Origin: JAVVFH01 sp032250585
GTDB lineage: Bacteria > Pseudomonadota > Gammaproteobacteria > Xanthomonadales > SZUA-36
Assembly: GCA_032250585.1 (NCBI GenBank)
Contig: JAVVFH010000160.1
Coordinates: 1 to 7,945 of the forward strand
Length of the DNA: 7,945 nucleotides
Reading direction: 5' to 3'
Shown: one piece after another, positions 1 to 5,861 of the stretch
Position numbering within the stretch: position 1 is the first letter of the stretch
Layout of the letters: each line of letters starts with the position of its first letter
Notes under the pieces: generated by a model
What the model was told of the DNA's origin: nothing
Seen by the model: the letters and a program-made list of their open reading frames with translations, nothing else
The model's database searches: none
Position numbers and translations under genes: made by a program

Positions 1-182
1 CTGCAATTGCCTGATATGCGATGAGTTTTAGCAAATCGCCCTTCAATCAGTCTTGGGCAAGAATTGATCAGCGCGGGCATTGGGACAAAATAGGGACAAA
101 ATAGGGACGCCCAGAGAGCCGAAAAGTTGGTGTTTTGACCACAGTCCTATTTCGGCCAAGGATCTGTTAACTAGGTCGGTGG
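1..182. other. Left flank of the insertion sequence, no recognisable gene
   Basis: None of the three plus-strand frames stays open across this stretch, and I recognise no protein piece on either strand. It is less GC-rich than the rest of the window. It contains an 11-bp tandem repeat (listed separately). The sequence ends at the outer edge of the IS inverted repeat at 183. It does not look like the upstream part of the gene fragment found on the other side of the IS, so the two flanks were probably not originally contiguous. It may be intergenic DNA or the remains of another element. Confidence 0.5.
82..109. repeat. 11-bp tandem repeat, about 2.5 copies
   Basis: The unit GGGACAAAATA occurs at 82-92 and again, identically, at 93-103, followed by a partial third copy GGGACG at 104-109. 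The unit is AT-richer than its surroundings. It is too short and too few in number to be a CRISPR or satellite array. It could be a protein-binding iteron-like site, the edge of a mobile element, or slippage. No function can be assigned from sequence alone. Confidence 0.75.
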
Positions 183-199
183 CACTAGTGTCCGACAGA
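183..199 (+). repeat. Left terminal inverted repeat of the IS
   Basis: CACTAGTGTCCGACAGA is identical over 17 bases to the reverse complement of 1489-1505. It lies 2 bp beyond the end of the transposase stop codon, as expected for the transposase-distal end. Confidence 0.92.
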
Positions 200-201
200 A
201 T

Positions 202-1335
202 TTACAACAGATTCAACTGTTTATCTGGTCCCATGTCATTTTCGCTAAGCCCAGAATCCGTAAGCAGTTGATCAAACGGGATATTTTCGAATGGCGTCAC
301 GCTTAGAATCTGTAGCATTGAATGTAAAGATAGCGGGATCTCCAGTCGTTTTCTGGCGATGGCGACGAGCAGATAAGTCGCTACGGCCGTCCAGATCTGG
401 CATTTCACCGCGTTTTCTGAACGACCGAAGAATTGGTTGATCCTCAAATACTGCTTGATCCATTTGAAAAACAACTCGACCTGCCAGCGGCTCTTGTACA
501 GCGCACAGACCGTTTCGGCCGAGATTCCGAAATTGTTGGTCAGAAAGACCAGCGTTTTCGCGGTCTCCGGGTCCCGGAAGCGCACTCGCCGAAGGGCCTT
601 GGGATAGGCCTTTCGAGAGTAAAAGCCGGTCAACCCGATGCGCTGATCGCAGATCAGCCCGATCGATTTGTCGACCGGCGTGGAACTGATCCGCTTGAAC
701 TGCAGGGGCTTTTTGGCGCGGGTAACGAAGTACGCACTGAGCCGGTCGATGGTAAACAGCCGCGCGAAATCCACGTAGGCGCGATCCATGACATAGAAGG
801 CACCAGGATCGGGACCGAGCAAATCGAGGATGTTTACGTCGTGGAGCAGACCGTCGGAAACCAGCATGAATGCTGGGATTGCGCCGCGCAGGTCGAGCAA
901 CGTATGGATCTTTATCGCAGCTTTGGTTTCGCGATAGTCGGCCCATGGGAACAGCGAAAGACACAACCGAATGGTGGTTGAGTCGAGTGCGTACACCGTC
1001 CCGTCCAGTTCCAGACCCAGGTCCTCGTTGGCATAAAGTTGCCGGGCCGTTCCGATAAGCGACTGGGCGAACTCGGCATAGATGCGCCAGTCGCGACTTT
1101 CGTTGGCATCGGCCAAGTTGGACCGGGTGACGTTGCCTCGGATGCCCATGTGATAGAGCTTCGACGGCTGCGCCAGCAGGCAACCTTCGATGTCGCGCAA
1201 GCTCCTGCGATAGGTCAGCTGGGCAAAAGCCATGCACAGGAATTGATCCCGACACCGAAAGGTGCGGGCATTGAAGTCGCCGCTGTACTTGACCACCAGG
1301 CGCCGGAATGTGTGCCATGGCGCGAATTCCATCAA
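202..1335 (-). CDS. IS4-family DDE transposase
   Basis: This enzyme would cut and rejoin the IS ends. It has an N-terminal region of the kind found before the DDE domain in this IS4 subgroup (FRRLVVKYSGD, then CMAFAQLTYRRSLRDIE). Numbering from the TTG at 1335, a first catalytic Asp sits in ALDSTTI (D118) and a second in YVMDRAYVDF (D184). The IS4 signature Y-x2-R-x3-E-x6-K is complete at Y280, R283, E287 and K294. The frame is uninterrupted for 377 codons and the C-terminus (KQLNLL) is typical. The start is uncertain: family homology continues in frame upstream (IYAGKLVFAQ, back to 1365), but where relatives as I remember them start with Met, this copy has ATA at 1363-1365, preceded by a GGGGAAAG Shine-Dalgarno-like stretch. 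Usable starts are TTG 1335 or ATG 1332; upstream CTG codons are unlikely. The protein may be about 10 residues longer, or expression may be weakened. Confidence 0.9.
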   Translation of the reverse strand: MMEFAPWHTFRRLVVKYSGDFNARTFRCRDQFLCMAFAQLTYRRSLRDIEGCLLAQPSKLYHMGIRGNVTRSNLADANESRDWRIYAEFAQSLIGTARQLYANEDLGLELDGTVYALDSTTIRLCLSLFPWADYRETKAAIKIHTLLDLRGAIPAFMLVSDGLLHDVNILDLLGPDPGAFYVMDRAYVDFARLFTIDRLSAYFVTRAKKPLQFKRISSTPVDKSIGLICDQRIGLTGFYSRKAYPKALRRVRFRDPETAKTLVFLTNNFGISAETVCALYKSRWQVELFFKWIKQYLRINQFFGRSENAVKCQIWTAVATYLLVAIARKRLEIPLSLHSMLQILSVTPFENIPFDQLLTDSGLSENDMGPDKQLNLL

Positions 1336-1488
1336 CTGGGCGAAAACCAGTTTCCCCGCATATATCAGCTTTCCCCGAACAAATTCGGAAAGCCTGAACT
1401 GATTCAGTGGTGGAGTTCAAGTCGATGACACCTAAAAATAGCTCTAAATTCGCGTCAGATCAGATACTTGCCACATTCCTGGAATAAA

Positions 1489-1505
1489 TCTGTCGGACAC
1501 TAGTG
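1489..1505 (-). repeat. Right terminal inverted repeat of the IS
   Basis: This is the exact reverse complement of 183-199 (TCTGTCGGACACTAGTG on the plus strand). It is the transposase-proximal end. The promoter for the transposase should lie between here and about 1370, but I see no convincing -35/-10 pair. Confidence 0.92.
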
Positions 1506-1616
1506 ACCTACTACTATGTGCTGGCAGCCACGGACGCATCCGGCAATGAGAGTCCGCCGAGCGGCGGGGTTGGCGCGACGCCGCAGAAGGGCGGTGGCCG
1601 GGGCCCGAACAAGTGA
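1506..1616 (+). pseudogene. 3' remnant of a secreted fibronectin-III-like protein gene, cut by the IS
   Basis: Directly after the IS end an open frame reads TYYYVLAATDASGNESPPSG, continues with a Gly-rich tail, and stops at TGA 1614-1616 (36 codons). The motif YYYV-A-DASGNES-PS is the final strands of fibronectin type III-like domains found in many bacterial secreted hydrolases and surface proteins. The tail (GATPQKGGGRGPNK) looks like a natural C-terminus. The frame hits a stop inside the IS (TAA 1485-1487), and nothing on the far side of the IS encodes the missing part, so only the end of the gene survives here. A GTG at 1503-1505 could in principle start a tiny peptide, but there is no sign this is used. 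The parent enzyme class cannot be told from the surviving piece. Confidence 0.7.
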
Positions 1617-1617
1617 T

Positions 1618-1643
1618 CCGGCGCCCGTGGCCTGGGGCGCCGG
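1618..1643 (+). terminator. GC-rich hairpin just after the truncated gene
   Basis: A perfect 9-bp stem CCGGCGCCC / GGGCGCCGG with an 8-nt loop begins two bases after the TGA at 1614-1616. Its position fits a transcription terminator or 3'-end stabilising structure for the interrupted plus-strand gene. There is no T-run directly after it, so it is not a textbook intrinsic terminator. A T6 run occurs only about 80 bp later (1725-1730). Confidence 0.5.
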
Positions 1644-1834
1644 GCATCGGGCCGGCTCCCGACGCCTTAGGCCCGACGCGCCCGGTCAGGGCCGGAGTGC
1701 GGCACTGAGGACGCAAAGAGGCTCTTTTTTGAAAACGCCATTCTTCGCGCTCTTGGCGAACCTTTACGCGCTTTGCGAGAAAGTTTTTTCTTCGCAGGTC
1801 ACCAGCACAGGAATGGAGTTGCAGCTTGCGACCG
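1644..1834. other. Convergent intergenic stretch with CGCAAAG-type repeats
   Basis: No gene is visible here. On the minus strand, 1711-1783 contains loosely periodic variants of one short unit: CGCAAAG, CGCGTAAAG, CGCCAAG, CGCGAAG. Two small hairpins are present: TTCGC/GCGAA at 1745-1760, and an A/T-rich one at 1775-1795 (GCGAGAAA with TTTC-T-TCGC). T-runs occur at 1725-1730 and 1784-1789 on the plus strand. The region lies between the end of the interrupted plus-strand gene and the end of the leu operon, so it may end transcription from both sides. No single structure meets intrinsic-terminator criteria. Confidence 0.45.
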
Positions 1835-2272
1835 TCACTCGGCGTCGGCGTTGATGATGTGCATGGCAATGCCACTGGTCAGCTCGCTGTCGATATAGGC
1901 CACCCGCCAGTCCTTGTAGGCTCTCCGGGGGCGGCTTTTCATGTTCACGCCACGTGCCTGGAGCTGATCGCAGGCCGCGTCAACATCATCGACGGCGAAG
2001 GCCAGGTGGAAAAAGCCCTCACCGTGGCGGGCGAGGTGGTCGTGCAGCGGGCTGTCGGGCCGCACCGGGGAGACCACCTCGAGGTTGAGATTGGCCAGCT
2101 TGAAGATCACCACTTCGGCGCCGCGCCCGGCTACCGGGCCGCGCTCGGCCTTGGCCACCCCGAGCAGGCGCTCGAAGCGCGCCACGGCTTGGTCGAGGTC
2201 GGCGGTGATGAAGGCCAGGTGGTGGACCCGGTCGAGCACCGGTCCGGGGGCATCAGTGTGTCCGCTGCTCAT
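1835..2272 (-). CDS. VOC-family protein, glyoxalase / methylmalonyl-CoA-epimerase-like
   Basis: A 145-residue single-domain member of the vicinal oxygen chelate fold, built from two beta-alpha-beta3 halves (about 15-70 and 86-142). Such proteins bind a divalent metal and act as lyases, epimerases, dioxygenases or resistance proteins. Visible hallmarks are VHHLAFITADLDQAVARFE (metal ligand H17 or H18), NLEVVSP (E65), and EGFFHLAFAVDDVDAA (H89). Arrangement and length resemble methylmalonyl-CoA epimerase most. However, where that family has a C-terminal metal-binding Glu (as in IEL), this protein has H138 in GIAMHII, so the substrate is open. The ATG at 2272 overlaps the leuD stop (ATGA), implying translational coupling. 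Presence in the leucine operon suggests a role near branched-chain acid or CoA-ester metabolism, but that is inference only. Confidence 0.85.
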   Translation of the reverse strand: MSSGHTDAPGPVLDRVHHLAFITADLDQAVARFERLLGVAKAERGPVAGRGAEVVIFKLANLNLEVVSPVRPDSPLHDHLARHGEGFFHLAFAVDDVDAACDQLQARGVNMKSRPRRAYKDWRVAYIDSELTSGIAMHIINADAE

Positions 2273-2922
2273 GATCTGGGCCGGTCCGGGAAAAGCCAGG
2301 GCGCCTCGCGCGCGCGGCGGCGCTCGTAGTCACGGATCGCCTCGGCATGGGCCAGTGACAGGGCGATGTCATCGACACCTTCGAGCAGGCGTTTTCGTAC
2401 CGCCGGGTCGATCTCGAACCCGAACTTCCAGCCCTTCGGGGATCTGAGTACCTGGCCCTCCAAGTCGACCTCCAGGACCAGGGCCTCGTCGCCGCCGGCC
2501 ATTTCGAACAGCGTCTCGATCCGGTCTTCCGGCAGGGCGACCGGGAGCAGGCCGTTCTTGATCGCGTTGTTGTAGAAAATGTCGGCGAAGCTCGTGGCGA
2601 TGACCGCCCTGAAGCCGGCGTCCATCAGTCCCCAGACTGCGTGCTCGCGCGAGGAGCCGCAACCGAAGTTCTCCCGGGCCAGCAGGATTCCGGCGTCCCG
2701 GTAGCGGGGGTCGTTGAGCACAAAATCCCGGTTGACGGGCCGGTCGGCGCAGTTCTGACCGAGTTCGCCCTCGTCGAGGTAGCGCCAGCTGTCGAACAAA
2801 AAAGGTCCCAGACCCTCGCGGGTGATGGCTTTGAGAAACTGCTTGGGCATGATTGCGTCGGTATCGACGTTGGCGCGGTTCAGCGGCGCGACCCGCCCCT
2901 GGAACTTGGTGAATGCCTTCAC
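2269..2922 (-). CDS. leuD: 3-isopropylmalate dehydratase, small subunit
   Basis: LeuD pairs with LeuC to isomerise 2-isopropylmalate to 3-isopropylmalate in cytoplasmic leucine synthesis. The small subunit supplies the swivelling domain that helps set substrate specificity. Family motifs are clear: NVDTDAIMPKQFLK (18-31), LARENFGCGSSREHA (81-95), SFADIFYNNAIKNGLLPV (111-128), and the C-terminal LLEGVDDIALSL (179-190). The frame is open far upstream, but only as a shadow of leuC. The natural start is GTG at 2922, giving MKAFTKFQG, which matches the usual LeuD beginning and produces a 4-bp GTGA overlap with the leuC stop. The length of 217 residues is slightly above the roughly 200 of E. coli LeuD, mostly from the C-terminal tail. 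Coupled to leuC upstream and to the VOC gene downstream. Confidence 0.96.
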   Translation of the reverse strand: MKAFTKFQGRVAPLNRANVDTDAIMPKQFLKAITREGLGPFLFDSWRYLDEGELGQNCADRPVNRDFVLNDPRYRDAGILLARENFGCGSSREHAVWGLMDAGFRAVIATSFADIFYNNAIKNGLLPVALPEDRIETLFEMAGGDEALVLEVDLEGQVLRSPKGWKFGFEIDPAVRKRLLEGVDDIALSLAHAEAIRDYERRRAREAPWLFPDRPRS

Positions 2923-4331
2923 GCTTGCACCTCCTCGCCGCGCGGGTCGACGAAATGGCCGTGGATCGCCGCCGCGGCCACCATCACCGGACTGGCCAGG
3001 TGGCTGCGTCCGCCGCGGCCCTGGCGGCCCTCGAAATTGCGGTTGGAGGTCGAGGCGCAGCGCTCGCCCGGCTCCAGCCGGTCGGGGTTCATGCCCAGGC
3101 ACATCGAACAGCCCGAGCTGCGCCACTCGAAGCCGGCCTCGGTGAACACCCGGTCCAGGCCCTCGGCCTCGGCCTGGCGCTTGACCGCCTCGCTGCCCGG
3201 CACCACCAGCGCCTGGCGGATGTTCCCGGCGACCTTGCGCCCGCGCACCACGCCGGCCGCCGCGCGCAGGTCCTCGATGCGTGCGTTGGTGCACGAGCCG
3301 ATGAAGATCTTGTCAAGCAGGATATCGACCAGCCGGGTGCCGGGCTTCAGGTCCATGTACGCCAGCGCCTGCTCGAGGGATCGGCGCTTGCCTGGATCGG
3401 GCTCGTCGGCCGGGTCGGGCACTGCACCGCCCACCGGCGCCACCATGCCGGGGCTGGTCCCCCAGGTGACCTGGGGCTCGATGTCCGCGGCATTCAGTTC
3501 GACCACCCGGTCAAAGCACGCATCCGGGTCGCTTATCAAATCGCGCCAGGCGTCCACGGCCCGCTCCCAGAGCGCGCCGGCCGGTGCGAAGGGTCGGCCG
3601 TGGACATACTCGAAGGTGGTATCGTCCACCGCCACCATGCCGGCGCGGGCGCCGGCCTCGATGGACATGTTGCAGATCGTCATGCGCCCCTCCATCGATA
3701 GCGAACGAATGGTGCTGCCGGCGTATTCGATGACATAACCGCTGCCGCCGTTCGTGCCGATCCGGCCAATCAGGGCCAGGATGAGGTCCTTGGCGCTGAC
3801 CCCGGGTCCCAGTTGTCCATCGATGCGCACCTGCATGTTACGCAACCTGTGCACCACCAGGCACTGGGTAGCCATGACGTGCTCGACTTCTGAGGTGCCG
3901 ATGCCGAAGGCCAGGGTTCCCAGGGCACCGTGGGTGGAGGTGTGGGAGTCGCCGCAGACCACCGTCATTCCGGGCAGGGTCAGTCCCTGCTCCGGACCAA
4001 TGATGTGCACGATGCCCTGGCCGGGATGGTCCAGGTCGTAGAGCTCAACGCCGAACTCGCCGCAATTGCTTGCCAGGGTCTCGAGCTGCAACCGCGCGAT
4101 TGGGTTGGCGATCCGGGTCCGGTTCCTGGTGGGCACGTTGTGGTCCATCACCGCCACAGCCGCGCCCGGCCGCCACAGACCCCGGCCAGCCAGCCGCAGA
4201 CCCTCGAAGGCCTGGGGCGATGTGATCTCGTGCAGCAGGTGGCGGTCGATGTAGAGCAGCGTGGCGCCGTCTTCATTGGAAACCACCGCGTGGCTGTCGA
4301 AGAGCTTGTCGTAGAGCGTTCTGCCCGCCAT
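2919..4331 (-). CDS. leuC: 3-isopropylmalate dehydratase, large subunit
   Basis: Aconitase-superfamily large subunit of isopropylmalate isomerase. It holds the [4Fe-4S] cluster and catalyses dehydration and rehydration of isopropylmalate, the second step of leucine synthesis. At 470 residues it matches the family (466 in E. coli). Seen in order: TLYDKLFDSH (5-14), LLYIDRHLLHEITSPQAFEGLR (25-46), DHNVPT (63-68), GDSHTSTHGALG (128-139), IEAGARAGMVAVD (224-236), the first cluster Cys in IGSCTNARIEDL (C347), and the other two in SGCSMCLGMN (C408, C411), then STSNRNFEGRQG (428-439). No key residue is missing. ATG at 4331 has a GAGGA Shine-Dalgarno about 10 nt upstream. It starts 24 bp after the EamA gene and its TGA overlaps the leuD GTG. 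Confidence 0.98.
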   Translation of the reverse strand: MAGRTLYDKLFDSHAVVSNEDGATLLYIDRHLLHEITSPQAFEGLRLAGRGLWRPGAAVAVMDHNVPTRNRTRIANPIARLQLETLASNCGEFGVELYDLDHPGQGIVHIIGPEQGLTLPGMTVVCGDSHTSTHGALGTLAFGIGTSEVEHVMATQCLVVHRLRNMQVRIDGQLGPGVSAKDLILALIGRIGTNGGSGYVIEYAGSTIRSLSMEGRMTICNMSIEAGARAGMVAVDDTTFEYVHGRPFAPAGALWERAVDAWRDLISDPDACFDRVVELNAADIEPQVTWGTSPGMVAPVGGAVPDPADEPDPGKRRSLEQALAYMDLKPGTRLVDILLDKIFIGSCTNARIEDLRAAAGVVRGRKVAGNIRQALVVPGSEAVKRQAEAEGLDRVFTEAGFEWRSSGCSMCLGMNPDRLEPGERCASTSNRNFEGRQGRGGRSHLASPVMVAAAAIHGHFVDPRGEEVQA

Positions 4332-4355
4332 GTCAGGGGATTCCTCTTCGCGGTT

Positions 4356-5306
4356 TCAGGTCGAAGGCCCGGCCCGGGGCACGGTCTCCGGCGGCGGGCC
4401 CAGCCTGCGACCGAGGCTGAAGACCCCGGTCAGGACCATGGCGAATCCCAGCCACTGCAGCGGCTCGAGCCGCTCGCCTAGGATCAGGTAGGCCATGATC
4501 ACAGTCAACCCCGGACCGAGCAGGTTGATCGAGGCCGAAGTGCTGGTGTCGATCCGCCGCAGGCCCTCGGCAATGAGCAGGATCGGCAGCACCGTGCTTA
4601 CCAGTCCCAGTCCCAGCGCAAAACCGTACACTGGTGCCGGCTGCTGGAAGAGCTCCAGCGCAGGGCGCTGGAGGAGAAAGTGAGCCAGGGTGGCCGCCCC
4701 GGCGATGGTCATGACGTAGGCGGAAAAGCGCACCGCCGAGAGCCGCCGCGCGAGGTCGCCGGCAATCACGTAGTAGGTTGCGAAGATCATCGCCGCGGCC
4801 AGCACTAGGGAGACGCCGACCCAGTCTCCGCCGACCTGGTCCCAGCCACCGGCGGCCAGGGTCACCACCACGCCGCCGTAGGCCAGGCCAAGGGCCAGCA
4901 GGGTGGCCGGCGCCAGGCGCTGTCGGTTCAGTGCGGCGGCCAGCAGTACCACGAAGCACGGATACAAAAACAGGATTAGCCGCTCCAGGGTGGCAGTTAC
5001 GGTCTGCAGCCCATAGAAGTCCAGCCAGGCCGACAGGTAATAGCCGGAGATCCCGGCCCAGGCCATCGACACCCTGCCGCGCCGGCCGAGGGGCCGGGAA
5101 GCGTCGGCTCGGAACCAGAACACGAACCAGAGTATCGGCACAGTGATCGCCGAGCGCAGGGTCATCAGGGTGATTGGGTCCACCCCCCAGGGGTAGGCCA
5201 GCTTGGCAAAGATTGCCTTCGCCGAGAAGCCGGCCACCCCCAGCGCGGTCAGCACGATCCCGGAGCGCTGGCGTGCGGTCAGGACGGATCCCCGGGGAAA
5301 TTTCAC
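4356..5306 (-). CDS. EamA/DMT-superfamily inner-membrane permease
   Basis: A 316-residue protein with about ten hydrophobic helices (near 15-35, 44-65, 82-100, 106-125, 132-151, 163-182, 193-212, 226-246, 259-277, 281-299). They form two EamA repeats, the usual build of drug/metabolite transporters. Family-like sequences include SGYYLSAWLDFYGLQTVTATLERLI (87-111) and, in the second repeat, INLLGPGLTVIMAYLILGE (260-278). Members export amino acids, metabolites or drugs; the substrate cannot be read from sequence. It is the first gene of the run into leuC (24-bp gap), so an amino-acid or leucine-intermediate exporter is conceivable. The start used is GTG 5306, in a weak Shine-Dalgarno context; no other ATG or GTG gives a fuller first helix upstream, and a slightly later start is possible. 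A 12-bp tandem repeat lies just upstream. Confidence 0.88.
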   Translation of the reverse strand: MKFPRGSVLTARQRSGIVLTALGVAGFSAKAIFAKLAYPWGVDPITLMTLRSAITVPILWFVFWFRADASRPLGRRGRVSMAWAGISGYYLSAWLDFYGLQTVTATLERLILFLYPCFVVLLAAALNRQRLAPATLLALGLAYGGVVVTLAAGGWDQVGGDWVGVSLVLAAAMIFATYYVIAGDLARRLSAVRFSAYVMTIAGAATLAHFLLQRPALELFQQPAPVYGFALGLGLVSTVLPILLIAEGLRRIDTSTSASINLLGPGLTVIMAYLILGERLEPLQWLGFAMVLTGVFSLGRRLGPPPETVPRAGPST

Positions 5307-5314
5307 GCGGGGCC

Positions 5315-5338
5315 ATCGGGGCGGAAATCGTGGCGGAA
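5315..5338. repeat. 12-bp tandem repeat before the EamA start
   Basis: ATCGGGGCGGAA (5315-5326) is followed directly by ATCGTGGCGGAA (5327-5338), 11 of 12 bases matching. It lies 9 bp upstream of the GTG at 5306, where the ribosome or an upstream regulator would bind. It could be an operator half-site pair or chance low-complexity sequence. A 10-bp palindrome TCCCCGGGGA (5289-5298) sits just inside the coding start. Confidence 0.5.
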
Positions 5339-5567
5339 AATTGTTGCGTTGGCCGGGCCGGGAAGCCAGCCCGAGGCGGCTTTTCCGGCTGGCCGCTCAA
5401 CTCCCTGTTCAACAACCTGCTTCCGGCCCGCATCCCGGGGACTGGCTGTTGGGCGCCCGCACGGTCTGAAGCGGACCCCAGGCCTAGCGCGCCTTCGAAC
5501 CCGCGTCCGATGGAGCCGTATTGATTCGAGGGGTTTTTCCATTGGCGGTTGAGCCCCGGGGAGTTCG

Positions 5568-5586
5568 GCGCCGGATGGGCCGGCGC
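5568..5586. other. Perfect 7-bp GC stem-loop
   Basis: GCGCCGG and CCGGCGC surround the five-base loop ATGGG (plus strand). It lies in the presumed 5' untranslated region of the EamA-leuCD operon, between the short leader-like ORF and the EamA start. It is not followed by a T-run on either strand, so it is not a standard terminator. It could be a regulatory RNA hairpin or chance in GC-rich DNA. Confidence 0.35.
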
Positions 5587-5653
5587 GCTGCGACTTCGAT
5601 GGACTAGTGAAAGCAAGCCCCGGGCCAATTCGAAAACTTTCTCGGGGATGCGC

Positions 5654-5719
5654 TCAAGCCGTTGATATCGGGACCATCGCTGCGGCAGAGTCCGGCCGTT
5701 GGCGTGCAGCATGGTGCAT
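5654..5719 (-). CDS. Possible 21-residue leader peptide with strong ribosome binding site
   Basis: On the minus strand GGAGGTGA (5726-5733) lies six bases before an ATG (5717-5719), one of the best Shine-Dalgarno arrangements in the window. The ATG opens a 21-codon ORF beginning MHHAARQRPDS and ending at TGA 5654-5656. It precedes the EamA-leuCD operon by about 350 bp on the same strand. It has no leucine codons, so it is not a classical leu attenuator peptide. An alternative ATG at 5712, in another frame, opens a leucine-containing reading frame that runs on through the EamA gene as a shadow. The ORF could be a real small protein, a translated leader, the start of a decayed gene, or coincidence. 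I do not recognise the peptide. Confidence 0.3.
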   Translation of the reverse strand: MHHAARQRPDSAAAMVPISTA

Positions 5720-5806
5720 TATGTTTCACCTCCAAATCATGTTGGTTGCAGATGCGCAGCGGTCGAGCCGCAGCGGCGATCGCTATCCCGGGCTTCCCCA
5801 TCACTG

Positions 5807-5843
5807 CCCGCGTTCCGGCGTGACGAGCCTGGATGAGCGGGAT
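5807..5843. repeat. REP-like 37-bp repeat, copy 1
   Basis: It begins CCCGCGTTCC and ends GAGCGGGAT. The outer arms CCCGC/GCGGG are complementary. Inside them TCCGGC can pair with GCC-T-GGA, leaving a GTGACGA loop, so the unit can fold as an imperfect hairpin. It matches 33 of 37 bases with the copy at 5862. This is the general look of dispersed intergenic palindromic elements; whether it occurs elsewhere in the genome cannot be seen here. Confidence 0.65.
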
Positions 5844-5861
5844 CGGGCTTTCCCGTCGCAA

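Larger units (their letters stand above)
183..1505 (-). mobile_element. IS4-family insertion sequence, about 1.32 kb
   Basis: The element is bounded by perfect 17-bp terminal inverted repeats, CACTAGTGTCCGACAGA at 183-199 and its exact complement at 1489-1505. Similarity continues weakly inward if a one-base gap is allowed. The outermost eight bases (CACTAGTG) are themselves palindromic. One transposase gene fills the interior on the minus strand and its stop codon lies 3 bp inside the left repeat. Length and layout fit IS4-family elements. IS4 members usually make target duplications of roughly 9-13 bp, but the adjoining 10 bp on the two sides (173-182 and 1506-1515) do not match. The intact ends suggest a fairly recent arrival, while the missing duplication suggests a later deletion or recombination. 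Confidence 0.9.

Noticed and set aside
82..109. CRISPR-like direct repeats (also the pair at 5807-5898)
   Set aside because: Repeat units are adjacent or only two in number, without regular unique spacers, and no cas genes are present.
272..1420. 382-codon minus-strand frame overlapping the transposase
   Set aside because: It is a shifted shadow of the transposase frame, Arg/Pro/Gly-rich and without any family motif, whereas the chosen frame has the full IS4 DDE signature.
2923..3294. Upstream extension of the leuD frame
   Set aside because: It lies inside leuC in another frame and shows no LeuD homology; homology starts at the GTG at 2922.
2641..3738. Long plus-strand frames opposite leuC and leuD (also 2913-3701)
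   Set aside because: They are antisense to well-conserved leuC/leuD motifs and have no recognisable domains.
5485..5515. TTCGAACCC resembling the T-loop of a tRNA
   Set aside because: The bases on either side do not form a T-stem, and no anticodon arm, acceptor stem or CCA could be fitted on either strand.
5568..5586. Intrinsic terminator at the GC hairpin
   Set aside because: No T-run follows the stem on either strand.
4333..5712. 459-codon minus-strand frame covering the EamA gene and its upstream region
   Set aside because: It runs out of frame through a clear ten-helix permease gene and encodes low-complexity Arg/Pro/Gly-rich sequence; long shadow frames are expected at this GC content.
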